Assembly: GCA_030045755.1 (NCBI GenBank)
Contig: JASIEW010000131.1
Coordinates: forward strand, 1 to 7,214
From: Nitrososphaerales archaeon
GTDB taxonomy: Archaea; Thermoproteota; Nitrososphaeria; Nitrososphaerales; UBA183
Direction: 5' to 3'
DNA length: 7,214 nt
Positions within the stretch are counted from its first letter, which is position 1. Every line of letters begins with the position of its first letter. The notes under the pieces were generated by a model. It was not told where the DNA came from, did no database searches, and worked only from the letters and a program-made list of their open reading frames with translations. Of this stretch, positions 1-5,612 are shown in pieces. The translations under genes and the position numbers were made by a program.

Positions 1-1109
1 ATCGATGAGAAGTAGTAAGTGGGGTTGACGTACAGCCTGCAGAGAACTCCCGTCAGGTGTTCGCCGCTGATGACGCAGCTCGGCTCCGTGTTCGGGTCGA
101 CGTAGAATCCCCACGCGGTCGTGACCACAATCTGGGCTATGGTGGTGATTCCGAGCGCCGTGAAGAAGGGCCTGTCCTTCCAGTTGAGCTTCTTCGAAGT
201 GTCTACGAAAGGAACCACGAGCGCCATCAGGAACAGCAGCGCCGGCATCAGCCCGCCCATGACGAACTTCTGGAACTCGGTCCTGAGCAGGGCGTAGATG
301 CCCGTCAGATACCACTCGGGGATGGTCAGCTGGCCGTTGCTGGGATTGTACGGGATCCCGAGAGGGACTGGGAACATTGCAGCCACCAGCAGCAGCGCCC
401 CCACGACGGTCGCTATGACCGGGATGTCGAACACCAGATACCTGGGGAAGTGTATGAACACCAGGATTATCATGATCATCGGAAGTATGAACACGTGGCC
501 TGCGTAGAGCCTGAGGATGAAGTCGGAGAATCCCTGCCCGAAGACCGCGAAACGGAGCTGGGTGCCTATCACGGGCGAGGCGTTGGCCAGCGAGGACCCG
601 ATTTCGATCGCCAGGCCGGCGCGCTGGTTGAATATCAGGTCGTAACCGCTGTAGGCCTCCACTCCCGTGATTATCCCAAGTATGATGCCGGTCACCCAGA
701 GGACCTCGTTCTTGATCTTGAACCTGCCGCTGAAGTACTGGTAGTACATGTGGAGCACGGCGAGCAGGACCATCGCGTTCGAAGAGGTGTAGTGGATGTT
801 CCTCAGGAGCCAGCCGTAGGGCACGTTGTTGTTTATGTTCTGGACGCTGGAGAAGGCGCAGGTTATGCTCCCGCACCCTGTCAGGGTCGGCTGGTAGTAG
901 ATCATCAGGAGCCCTCCTGTGACTCCGAGGACGAGGAATACGATGCCCGTCAGAACTCCGAGGTATCCCAGGGGGTTGACGAACCTCTTCGGATAGGTGT
1001 ACTGGACGCCCATGTAGACCGTCCTCTCCAGGCCCTTGTAGATCCACTTGTACAGCCTCTTGACCTGGTCTATCACCGGAGTCGGCTTGCTCGGAGGAGG
1101 GCCGCTCAC
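1..1109 (-). CDS. Cytochrome b, fused b6/subunit IV type (3' end beyond window)
   Basis: This is the membrane di-heme subunit of a bc1/b6f-like complex, which oxidises quinol and passes electrons to the Rieske protein. 369 codons are visible; the C-terminus lies beyond the left edge. The start is GTG at 1109, overlapping the Rieske stop in GTGA, which suggests translational coupling. Heme ligands are H106 and H120 (13 residues between) in helix B, and H205 and H220 (14 between) in helix D; the wider second spacing is the b6 pattern. Hydrophobic segments lie near residues 50-72, 105-125, 137-155, 197-220, 229-250, 285-303 and 315-336. The Qo-site motif PEWY is at 264-267, so the b6-like and subunit IV-like halves are in one chain. 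SGY at 154-156 and NQRAG at 161-165 match the helix C region of the family, with N for the usual D before Q. The family is clear; whether the partner quinone is mena- or plastoquinone-like cannot be seen. Confidence 0.95.
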   Translation of the reverse strand, partial: MSGPPPSKPTPVIDQVKRLYKWIYKGLERTVYMGVQYTYPKRFVNPLGYLGVLTGIVFLVLGVTGGLLMIYYQPTLTGCGSITCAFSSVQNINNNVPYGWLLRNIHYTSSNAMVLLAVLHMYYQYFSGRFKIKNEVLWVTGIILGIITGVEAYSGYDLIFNQRAGLAIEIGSSLANASPVIGTQLRFAVFGQGFSDFILRLYAGHVFILPMIMIILVFIHFPRYLVFDIPVIATVVGALLLVAAMFPVPLGIPYNPSNGQLTIPEWYLTGIYALLRTEFQKFVMGGLMPALLFLMALVVPFVDTSKKLNWKDRPFFTALGITTIAQIVVTTAWGFYVDPNTEPSCVISGEHLTGVLCRLYVNPTYYFSS

Positions 1110-2068
1110 GGAGGTACCACGTTCTTCTCGACGCTGAGGTTCGCCTGCTGCTGCATCCTAGGAAGGATGTACTTCTCGTAGCTTTCGTAGTCTCTGCCGT
1201 AGCCTATCTCCCCGTTCGCCTCTATGGGGTTGGGCACAGGCGCGTTTGTGTCCGGGTCGTAGTTGAAGGCGAACACGTAGAGGTTGCCGTCAGAGTCTGC
1301 CTGCAGTGTCAGCTGCGGTATGGCGTTGGTGGGCCACGACTGGAGGGAAGCCGGTCCCGCTATGGCCAGGCCGTCGGGGGTCCGATAGGTGCTGCCGTGG
1401 CAAGGGCACTGGAACTGGTTCGCGATCGGGTTGTAGTTGGGGCTGCACCACAGATGGACGCAGACCTTGCTGAACGCTACGAAGTCAGAGGCGGCCCCCT
1501 TCGTCCCGGTCGGGAGCCTGATCAGCTCGAACTTCTGAAAGGTGTTCGGGTTCTCCGTGTCGAGCTGGAGGTCCCCCGACGACGGATAGGTGAAGACCCA
1601 GTGACCGTTACCTGGCACGACTCCGAGCGTTGGGTCGGGCACGGGGAAGTCGGTGAAGTCATTTACGTTGACGGCCTTGCCAGCCGCGAGCGAGCCATAC
1701 TCGCTGGGATTGTCGTCTATGACCACGGGTTCGAGGAAAGTCGTCGGAGCCTCGCCCGCGTTGACCGTTGAAGAAAGGAACGAGCCCCAAGGGACGAACG
1801 GGACTATCGCCAGTATGGTGCCAATGACGGCGAGCGCTTTGACGAATCCTCTCCGTCCGGCGTTCTTCTCCACGGGCCTGGAAGGGGGAGGCGGCGGAAG
1901 CACGGCGGGCTTTGCAACCGGTGGTCTCGGCGGAGCCTGCGCTTGGGCCGGCACTGCGGGCGTCGCAGCCTTCTGCGCCGCAGGCGCAGGAGCAGGCGCG
2001 GGAAGGGGTTTCTTCTCGGCGTCTGGAGTCTGCTGCTGGGAGGTCCCTTCCTTCTTAGTCTCCTCCAC
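1106..2068 (-). CDS. Rieske [2Fe-2S] protein with Tat anchor and long Pro/Ala-rich N-terminus
   Basis: This is the high-potential iron-sulfur subunit of the bc complex, taking electrons from quinol at the Qo site and passing them to a soluble or anchored carrier. It is 320 aa from GTG at 2068. Box 1 is CVHLWC (203-208) and box 2 is CPCHGS (221-226). The cluster ligands would be C203, H205, C221 and H224, with C208 and C223 as the usual disulfide. Residues 72-77 (RRGFVK) are a twin-arginine motif followed by a hydrophobic segment to about residue 92, so the domain is probably exported folded by Tat and stays anchored. Before it lie about 70 residues rich in Pro, Ala and Lys, unusually long for a Tat n-region. 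A shorter start is possible at in-frame GTG 1873 (residue 66), which would give a normal Tat leader. A roughly 50-residue tail follows the Rieske domain. W207 replaces the usual Gly of box 1. It lies directly upstream of cytochrome b. Confidence 0.94.
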   Translation of the reverse strand: MEETKKEGTSQQQTPDAEKKPLPAPAPAPAAQKAATPAVPAQAQAPPRPPVAKPAVLPPPPPSRPVEKNAGRRGFVKALAVIGTILAIVPFVPWGSFLSSTVNAGEAPTTFLEPVVIDDNPSEYGSLAAGKAVNVNDFTDFPVPDPTLGVVPGNGHWVFTYPSSGDLQLDTENPNTFQKFELIRLPTGTKGAASDFVAFSKVCVHLWCSPNYNPIANQFQCPCHGSTYRTPDGLAIAGPASLQSWPTNAIPQLTLQADSDGNLYVFAFNYDPDTNAPVPNPIEANGEIGYGRDYESYEKYILPRMQQQANLSVEKNVVPP

Positions 2069-2101
2069 CTTGGATTCTCCGCCTCTGGGGCTGGAGATGT
2101 T

Positions 2102-2110
2102 GCATTTAAC
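2102..2110 (-). promoter_or_regulatory. Possible TATA box for the Rieske-cytochrome b operon
   Basis: On the minus strand this reads GTTAAATGC. Its centre is about 38 bases before the GTG start at 2068, which would give a short leader of about 12 bases if transcription starts about 25 bases downstream, as in archaea. A second AT-rich run (CTAAAAAG, 2151-2144) could serve instead and would give a longer leader. The call rests on composition and spacing only. Confidence 0.35.
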
Positions 2111-2141
2111 TTCTGTTCAGAGTTTGCCAAGAGGTCGCAAA

Positions 2142-2150
2142 CACTTTTTA
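2142..2150 (+). promoter_or_regulatory. Possible TATA box for the cupredoxin gene
   Basis: CACTTTTTA lies about 38 bases upstream of the ATG at 2185, the mirror image of the arrangement on the other strand. Together they make the 116-base gap 2069-2184 a compact divergent promoter region. A GGGAGG at 2158-2163 is too far from the ATG (about 21 bases) to be a normal ribosome binding site. Confidence 0.35.
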
Positions 2151-2184
2151 GCCCCAAGGGAGGACGCGGTCAAGAATCTGCCAG

Positions 2185-2703
2185 ATGAGCAACAGGGGCT
2201 CAACATACGTCGGCATAGTCATATCGATTCTGATCATCGGAGCGGTCAGCTCAATCGGTTACTACCAGTTGGAAGTCGGACCGCACCTGATCTCGACGAC
2301 CACGACCACCTCGGCGACCACGACGACGCAGGCATGCACTCCTTCGACCTGCATCAACATCACCATAGTCGCGGGAGCCAGCTCTCCCGACGCGTGCTTC
2401 CCCAACTGCGCCACCAACACGCTGTACGGCTACAGCCCTCAGGTGGTCACCCTCGTCATAGGGGTGAACAGCACAGTAATCTGGAACAATGACGACAACC
2501 CGGCGATTCACACGGCCTCGTCAGAACCTGGAGACCCGGTGAGCTGGGACAGCGGCTGCATCGGGAGCAACTGCCCTACCCCCACTGCCGACTTCATGTA
2601 CACCTTCACTACGCCGGGCACCTACTACTACCACTGCGACTATCATGCCTGGATGGAGGGAGAGATAATAGTGAAGGCCGCTAGCACGACCACCACGAGC
2701 TAG
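2185..2703 (+). CDS. Membrane-anchored cupredoxin (type 1 blue copper, plastocyanin/amicyanin-like)
   Basis: This is a small electron carrier that probably sits on the outer face of the membrane. It is 172 aa. Residues 8-27 form an uncleaved-looking N-terminal membrane segment, then a Thr/Ser-rich linker (38-48) and a beta-rich copper domain. Candidate copper ligands are H109 (in AIHTA), C151, H154 and M157. The C-x2-H-x2-M loop has the short spacing of amicyanin rather than the longer plastocyanin or pseudoazurin loop. Six further cysteines (51, 56, 71, 75, 125, 130) could form three disulfides, consistent with an extracytoplasmic location. The C-terminus ends in a short Thr-rich tail. Its position next to Rieske and cytochrome b suggests it accepts electrons from that complex and passes them to a terminal oxidase; this is inferred from the similar grouping in Nitrososphaeria. 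No strong ribosome binding site is close to the ATG. Confidence 0.92.
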   Translation: MSNRGSTYVGIVISILIIGAVSSIGYYQLEVGPHLISTTTTTSATTTTQACTPSTCINITIVAGASSPDACFPNCATNTLYGYSPQVVTLVIGVNSTVIWNNDDNPAIHTASSEPGDPVSWDSGCIGSNCPTPTADFMYTFTTPGTYYYHCDYHAWMEGEIIVKAASTTTTS

Positions 2704-2714
2704 TCGGGAAACCG

Positions 2715-2721
2715 CAAATAG
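2715..2721 (+). promoter_or_regulatory. Possible TATA box for the FAD-dependent dehydrogenase gene
   Basis: CAAATAG is centred about 26 bases before the TTG at 2744 in the 40-base gap after the cupredoxin gene. The spacing fits a leaderless transcript starting at the TTG, and no Shine-Dalgarno sequence is present. The match to the consensus is weak; read-through from the cupredoxin gene is also possible. Confidence 0.3.
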
Positions 2722-2743
2722 CTTCCGGATTTCAAGACCGGCG

Positions 2744-4189
2744 TTGAAGCTACTGACCAGCGAATCAGAGCTGGAGGAGCTCTCGTCGGACGCGGGGATG
2801 GTCAAGCTCAAGCCCGCGGCGGGATGCATCGCCAGTTCGGAGAAGGACGTCGTCGAGGCGCTGGCAAGCGCGGAGGCGAAGGGCATCTCGGTGACGGCGA
2901 GAGGGGGAGGCACTGCAATCCCGACGCAGTCTGTAGGAAGGGGACTGGTGCTCCTGCAGGAGGCGACCGGGGCGGTTCTTGCAGAAGACGGGGACGTGAC
3001 GTGCGGCCCAGCCATGGTGAAGGCCGAGCTCAACGCTCTTCTCGAACGGTCGGGCAGGTGGATGCCTGTCGATCCTTCCAGCTACAGAAGTTGCACCGTC
3101 GGCGGAATGGTGGCCAACAACTCGTCAGGAGTGAGGACGCCGAAGTATCACTCGACCATAGACTACGTGACCAGTCTTCGTGTAGTTCTCCCAGGAGACG
3201 GGCCGGTGGAAGTACGGCCGATGACTACACAGTCTGCGCTCGAGTCAGACCCGAAGGCCCGGAAGGTCGCAGGGTTGTTGCTCGACAACCAGAAGTCCAT
3301 AGAGGCTGAGCGCGCGCCGGTGACGAAGAATTCCTCTGGGTACAGGTTGGAGCGGGTTCTGCACGACGGGATTGTCGACCTGCCCAAGCTCTTCGTCGGC
3401 TCTGAGGGGACTCTCGGGATAACCACGGAGGCCGTTCTGAAGACGTCCCCGAGGCCAGAAAGCAGAGTGCTGCTCATCGTCGAGGCTGCCCTTGGAGAGC
3501 TGGGAGCCATGGTGCAGGCGTTCAGAGAGCTAGGGCCGACGTCAGTCGAGCTCGTGGACAAGAGCATCTTCAGGAAGCTGGGCCGCGAAGACAAGATAGC
3601 GACGTATTCCAGGAGCGAAGGAGACTACCTAGTGTTCTGCGAGCTCGACGGGCCCGAGCGCGCCATGAGCCCGAAGATCGAGGATGTGGCTGGCTCGAAG
3701 GCGGGCCAATACGACCCGCTGGTCCTGCTGGGCGGGACGGAGATTGCGCAGGCCTGGGATCTGAGGAACGAGACGCTGGCGCTCGCCCAAGAGATGAGGG
3801 AAGGAGGGAGGGTAGTCGTCCCGGGCATAGAGGACCTGGTCGTGCCTCCCGGCCGGCTGACAGACCTGGTCAGACTGCTGCGCGACCAGCTAGAGGGGAG
3901 AGGGCTCTCGTACATTTCTTATGGCCACGCGGCTGACGCCAACCTCCACACCAGACCGTTGCTGGACCCTGCGTCAAGCTCCGACATGAGGGTGCTTGAC
4001 GAGCTGATGGAGGAGTGCTTCGAGGCCGTCTGGAGGATAGGCGGGTCGATGACAGGGGAACACGGAGATGGGATGCTGAGGGCGAGGTTCGTCGAGAGGC
4101 AATATCCAATGACCTACCATCTGATGAAGGAGATCAAGAACACCTTCGACCCGAAAGGGATGCTCAACCCAGGCGTCAAGATCGCATAG
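2744..4189 (+). CDS. FAD-binding 2-hydroxyacid dehydrogenase (GlcD/D-LDH/YdiJ family)
   Basis: This is a flavoprotein predicted to oxidise a 2-hydroxyacid (D-lactate, glycolate, D-2-hydroxyglutarate or similar) to the 2-oxoacid. It is 481 aa. The N-terminal FAD_binding_4 (PCMH-type) domain spans about residues 23-235, with RGGGTAIP at 53-60, TVGGMVANNSSG at 118-129, KNSSGY at 195-200 and GSEGTLGITTEAV at 219-231. The FAD-oxidase C domain follows, with YGHAADANLH at 393-402 (usually GHAGDGNLH), TGEHGDGMLR at 437-446 and FDPKGMLNPG at 468-477. The EHGDG form recalls YdiJ-type proteins that also carry iron-sulfur and CCG domains; here the chain ends after the FAD half and no such partner is nearby. 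TTG is chosen because an in-frame residue 1-22 segment precedes the domain as in the family; ATG at 2798 is an alternative. No signal peptide is seen, so it is probably cytoplasmic. The substrate is not predictable. Confidence 0.93.
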   Translation: MKLLTSESELEELSSDAGMVKLKPAAGCIASSEKDVVEALASAEAKGISVTARGGGTAIPTQSVGRGLVLLQEATGAVLAEDGDVTCGPAMVKAELNALLERSGRWMPVDPSSYRSCTVGGMVANNSSGVRTPKYHSTIDYVTSLRVVLPGDGPVEVRPMTTQSALESDPKARKVAGLLLDNQKSIEAERAPVTKNSSGYRLERVLHDGIVDLPKLFVGSEGTLGITTEAVLKTSPRPESRVLLIVEAALGELGAMVQAFRELGPTSVELVDKSIFRKLGREDKIATYSRSEGDYLVFCELDGPERAMSPKIEDVAGSKAGQYDPLVLLGGTEIAQAWDLRNETLALAQEMREGGRVVVPGIEDLVVPPGRLTDLVRLLRDQLEGRGLSYISYGHAADANLHTRPLLDPASSSDMRVLDELMEECFEAVWRIGGSMTGEHGDGMLRARFVERQYPMTYHLMKEIKNTFDPKGMLNPGVKIA

Positions 4190-4748
4190 AAGCGACCGCC
4201 CTCGCCAGCGTCCTGGCGACGCGCGCGGGCTCGGGGACCGAGCCTTGGAGCGAGAAGACTCCCAAGACGGAGGAGGCCTCTCTGTCGGTGACGCCCGCCG
4301 TCCTGATGTACACGGTTCGCCCCGAGGAGAGCTTGACCTTCTTCCTCTCTCCGAGAGCCCTGTAGGCGGCGAGCTTCTTCTCGGCGGACTCTGGAAAGTG
4401 CCTCCTGATCGACTCCTCTATCCCCTTCGTCTCCTTGTACGTCAGACAGATCACTGGTAGCTTGGTCCTTTTCGCGAGCCCATCCACGTCGACGATGTTG
4501 TACAGGCTGAGCACGGTCCCCGAGACCATGATCAGGTTGACATCGTTCCTGTCGAGTTTCCTGTATAGCGAGGCGATTGACGACGTGGCGTCGTCTCCCC
4601 CCACCGACGTCTTCCCAATGACAAAGCCGTCGATCACCAGGTCGCCTCGCATGACCACTCCGGCGAGCGAGGAATGCCTGCTCCCCGGCTTGAAGCTCTC
4701 AGCGACCCCGAGGACTCTGATGCCCGGTTTGTTCAGGTGGAGCCGCAC
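4176..4748 (-). CDS. DUF99 (UPF0215-type) family protein
   Basis: It is 190 aa from GTG at 4748. It matches the archaeal DUF99 family, which is related in fold to endonuclease V but has no established function. Recognisable family stretches are KPGIRVLGVAESF (7-19), LAGVVMRGDLVIDGF (28-42), GGDDAT (50-55) and SGTVLSLYNIVDVDGL (76-91). The open frame continues upstream to an ATG at 4856, but family similarity begins just before KPGIR, and the longer version would overlap the divergent gene, so the GTG is preferred. In endonuclease V the first motif carries a catalytic Asp; here the aligned-looking position reads A16-E17. The last 14 bases overlap the 3' end of the FAD dehydrogenase gene tail to tail. 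It could be nucleic-acid related, but that is a guess from fold. Confidence 0.88.
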   Translation of the reverse strand: MRLHLNKPGIRVLGVAESFKPGSRHSSLAGVVMRGDLVIDGFVIGKTSVGGDDATSSIASLYRKLDRNDVNLIMVSGTVLSLYNIVDVDGLAKRTKLPVICLTYKETKGIEESIRRHFPESAEKKLAAYRALGERKKVKLSSGRTVYIRTAGVTDREASSVLGVFSLQGSVPEPARVARTLARAVASMRS

Positions 4749-4776
4749 TGAGCCTCTACCGGAAGAGCCCTCCCAA

Positions 4777-4786
4777 CCTTTTAACC
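4777..4786 (-). promoter_or_regulatory. TATA-like box for the DUF99 gene
   Basis: The minus strand reads GGTTAAAAGG, centred about 33 bases before the GTG at 4748, giving a leader of roughly 8 bases. On the plus strand the same bases are only about 26 bases from the PPC-domain gene start and overlap poorly with its need for a transcribed ribosome binding site, so the minus-strand reading is favoured. Confidence 0.4.
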
Positions 4787-4794
4787 ATTGGAAC

Positions 4795-4802
4795 GGAGGT
4801 GA
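4795..4802 (+). promoter_or_regulatory. Strong Shine-Dalgarno sequence fixing the PPC-domain gene start
   Basis: GGAGGTGA, complementary to the usual archaeal 16S 3' end, ends four bases before GTG 4807. It decides the start over the much longer open frame that extends upstream through the divergent gene. It is the only near-perfect site noticed in the window; the other genes seem to rely on leaderless or short-leader transcripts. Confidence 0.75.
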
Positions 4803-4806
4803 GTGC

Positions 4807-5211
4807 GTGGCCAAGCTCTTCAGCCTGAAGGCCGGTTCCGTCCTTCCGGACGCCATCGTGGACCTGGCGCGAAAGGAGAAGATTCACACCGCCAAGGTTG
4901 AGGCGATCGGAGGAGTCGAGGGGGTCAAGCTTGCTTACTTCAATCACAAGACGAAGAAGTACGAAGAACACTACTACGAGGAGTTCATGGAGGTTACGGG
5001 GCTGCTCGGCAACGTCACATCAAAGGACGGCGAACCGTTCCTTCATGTCCACGGGACGTTTGGCAGGCGCGACATGAGCACGGTCGGCGGGCACTTGGTC
5101 TCTGCGAAGGTCATGCCCGTGCTCGAAGTCATCCTCAGTCCCACCCGCAACAAGGCTCTCAGGAGGTTCGACGAAGGTACCGGCTTGAACCTCGTTTACA
5201 AGACCTTCTGA
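4807..5211 (+). CDS. PPC/DUF296-domain protein (AF0104-like)
   Basis: It is 134 aa from GTG, with a strong ribosome binding site. The whole chain is one PPC (plant and prokaryote conserved, DUF296) domain. It begins MAKLFSLKAG, carries a VEAIGGVEGVKLAYF stretch (31-45), then FLHVHGTFGRRDMSTVGGHL at 78-97 with the family's conserved histidines H80, H82 and H96, and ends with a basic SPTRNKALRR segment (111-120). Length is typical for stand-alone prokaryotic members. The fold resembles acetolactate decarboxylase, and in plants the domain is joined to AT-hook DNA-binding motifs; the prokaryotic role is unknown. No AT-hook, membrane segment or signal peptide is present. It is divergent from the DUF99 gene across 58 bases, which hints at shared control but proves no shared function. 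Confidence 0.88.
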   Translation: MAKLFSLKAGSVLPDAIVDLARKEKIHTAKVEAIGGVEGVKLAYFNHKTKKYEEHYYEEFMEVTGLLGNVTSKDGEPFLHVHGTFGRRDMSTVGGHLVSAKVMPVLEVILSPTRNKALRRFDEGTGLNLVYKTF

Positions 5212-5387
5212 CCTTCACTTCCCCAGACGTTCAGACAGTCACAGGTTCGGTTTCTCGGAGAGCGCGGCACGACTCGACGCAACAGCAAGACGACCCCGGC
5301 TGACCTTCCGAGCTCATGGCCGCCAGTCATGTCCGAAGGGGCGCGGTGCTTCGTTGTCACTCGCGTCCAAGCGGATGTCGGGATCCG

Positions 5388-5501
5388 AGAGTTACGGTCG
5401 TGCCTTGTCAGAGGAGCGAGGCTCAGGCAAATGCCTTCCGGTCATCAGACGGCTACGCGTTAGCTTCGCGAAGCCCGGTATCTTGGCCTAACCGTAACTC
5501 T
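5388..5501. repeat. 11-bp perfect inverted repeat around a 92-base loop (possible structured RNA)
   Basis: AGAGTTACGGT at 5388-5398 is the exact reverse complement of ACCGTAACTCT at 5491-5501. The enclosed bases contain further complementary pieces: TGCCT 5401-5405 with AGGCA 5425-5429, enclosing GAGC 5414-5417 with GCTC 5421-5424; GGCT 5451-5454 with AGCC 5472-5475; and alternatively GCTT 5463-5466 with AAGC 5471-5474. This nesting resembles a multi-branched RNA, but strand and ends are unknown and the small stems could be chance in GC-rich DNA. It could also be a remnant of a small inverted-repeat element; no target-site duplication was seen. Confidence 0.4.
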
Positions 5502-5538
5502 GTCACATCACAGCCTCGGCGCGACTTCAGTCCTGCGG

Positions 5539-5545
5539 CTATAAG
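5539..5545 (-). promoter_or_regulatory. TATA-like box pointing into the inverted-repeat region
   Basis: The minus strand reads CTTATAG. A start about 25 bases downstream would fall near 5516, shortly before the outer arm of the 11-bp inverted repeat. This is the main hint that a minus-strand RNA could be made from the gap. A six-base match like this can easily occur by chance. Confidence 0.2.
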
Positions 5546-5590
5546 ACCTTGGGCCTCCGGCCTGGCGACTTCAAGGAGCCGACGCAGCTC

Positions 5591-5608
5591 GCCGAGAGCC
5601 TGCTCGGC
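5591..5608 (-). repeat. Hairpin just after the amine dehydrogenase-like gene stop
   Basis: GCCGAG (5591-5596) and CTCGGC (5603-5608) form a 6-bp GC-rich stem with a 6-base loop, beginning four bases past the stop codon of the minus-strand gene. It could be a 3' end structure. There is no T-rich run after it, so it does not resemble a usual terminator. Confidence 0.35.
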
Positions 5609-5612
5609 AGTG

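Larger units (their letters stand above)
5212..5612. other. 401-base intergenic region without a convincing gene
   Basis: This lies between two convergent genes. All three minus-strand frames and two plus frames are broken or lack starts. One plus frame is open from 5316 but translates to a Ser/Arg/Pro-rich chain unlike a real protein. I looked for tRNA T-loop and D-arm signatures, RNase P RNA core motifs and the SRP RNA helix 8 tetraloop context on both strands and found none that hold. What it does hold are inverted repeats, listed separately, and one TATA-like box. GC content remains as high as in the genes, which is compatible with a structured RNA but also with decayed coding sequence. 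Confidence 0.6.

Noticed and set aside
57..1181. Long plus-strand open frame opposite cytochrome b and the Rieske 3' end
   Set aside because: Its translation is rich in Arg, Asp, Glu, His and Val with no recognisable domain, and it lies exactly antisense to well-supported genes; it arises from third-position GC bias.
1804..2157. Arg/Pro-rich minus-strand frame overlapping the Rieske N-terminus, and a similar plus-strand frame at 1943-2188
   Set aside because: These are other-frame readings of the Pro/Ala-coding repeat stretch; the Rieske frame leads directly into the Tat motif and domain.
4435..4806. N-terminal extension of the PPC-domain protein through the DUF99 region
   Set aside because: The extension is antisense to the DUF99 gene and unlike the family; the strong ribosome binding site at 4795-4802 points to GTG 4807.
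4749..4856. 36-residue N-terminal extension of the DUF99 protein from ATG 4856
   Set aside because: It would overlap the start and ribosome binding site of the divergent gene, family similarity begins at the later GTG, and a TATA-like box lies inside the extension.
5212..5612. tRNA, RNase P RNA, SRP RNA or box C/D guide in the gap
   Set aside because: No T-loop or D-arm pattern, no RNase P core motif and no SRP helix 8 context were found. A CUGAUGA-like box with a nearby CUGA on the minus strand lacks the full C/D'/C'/D layout.
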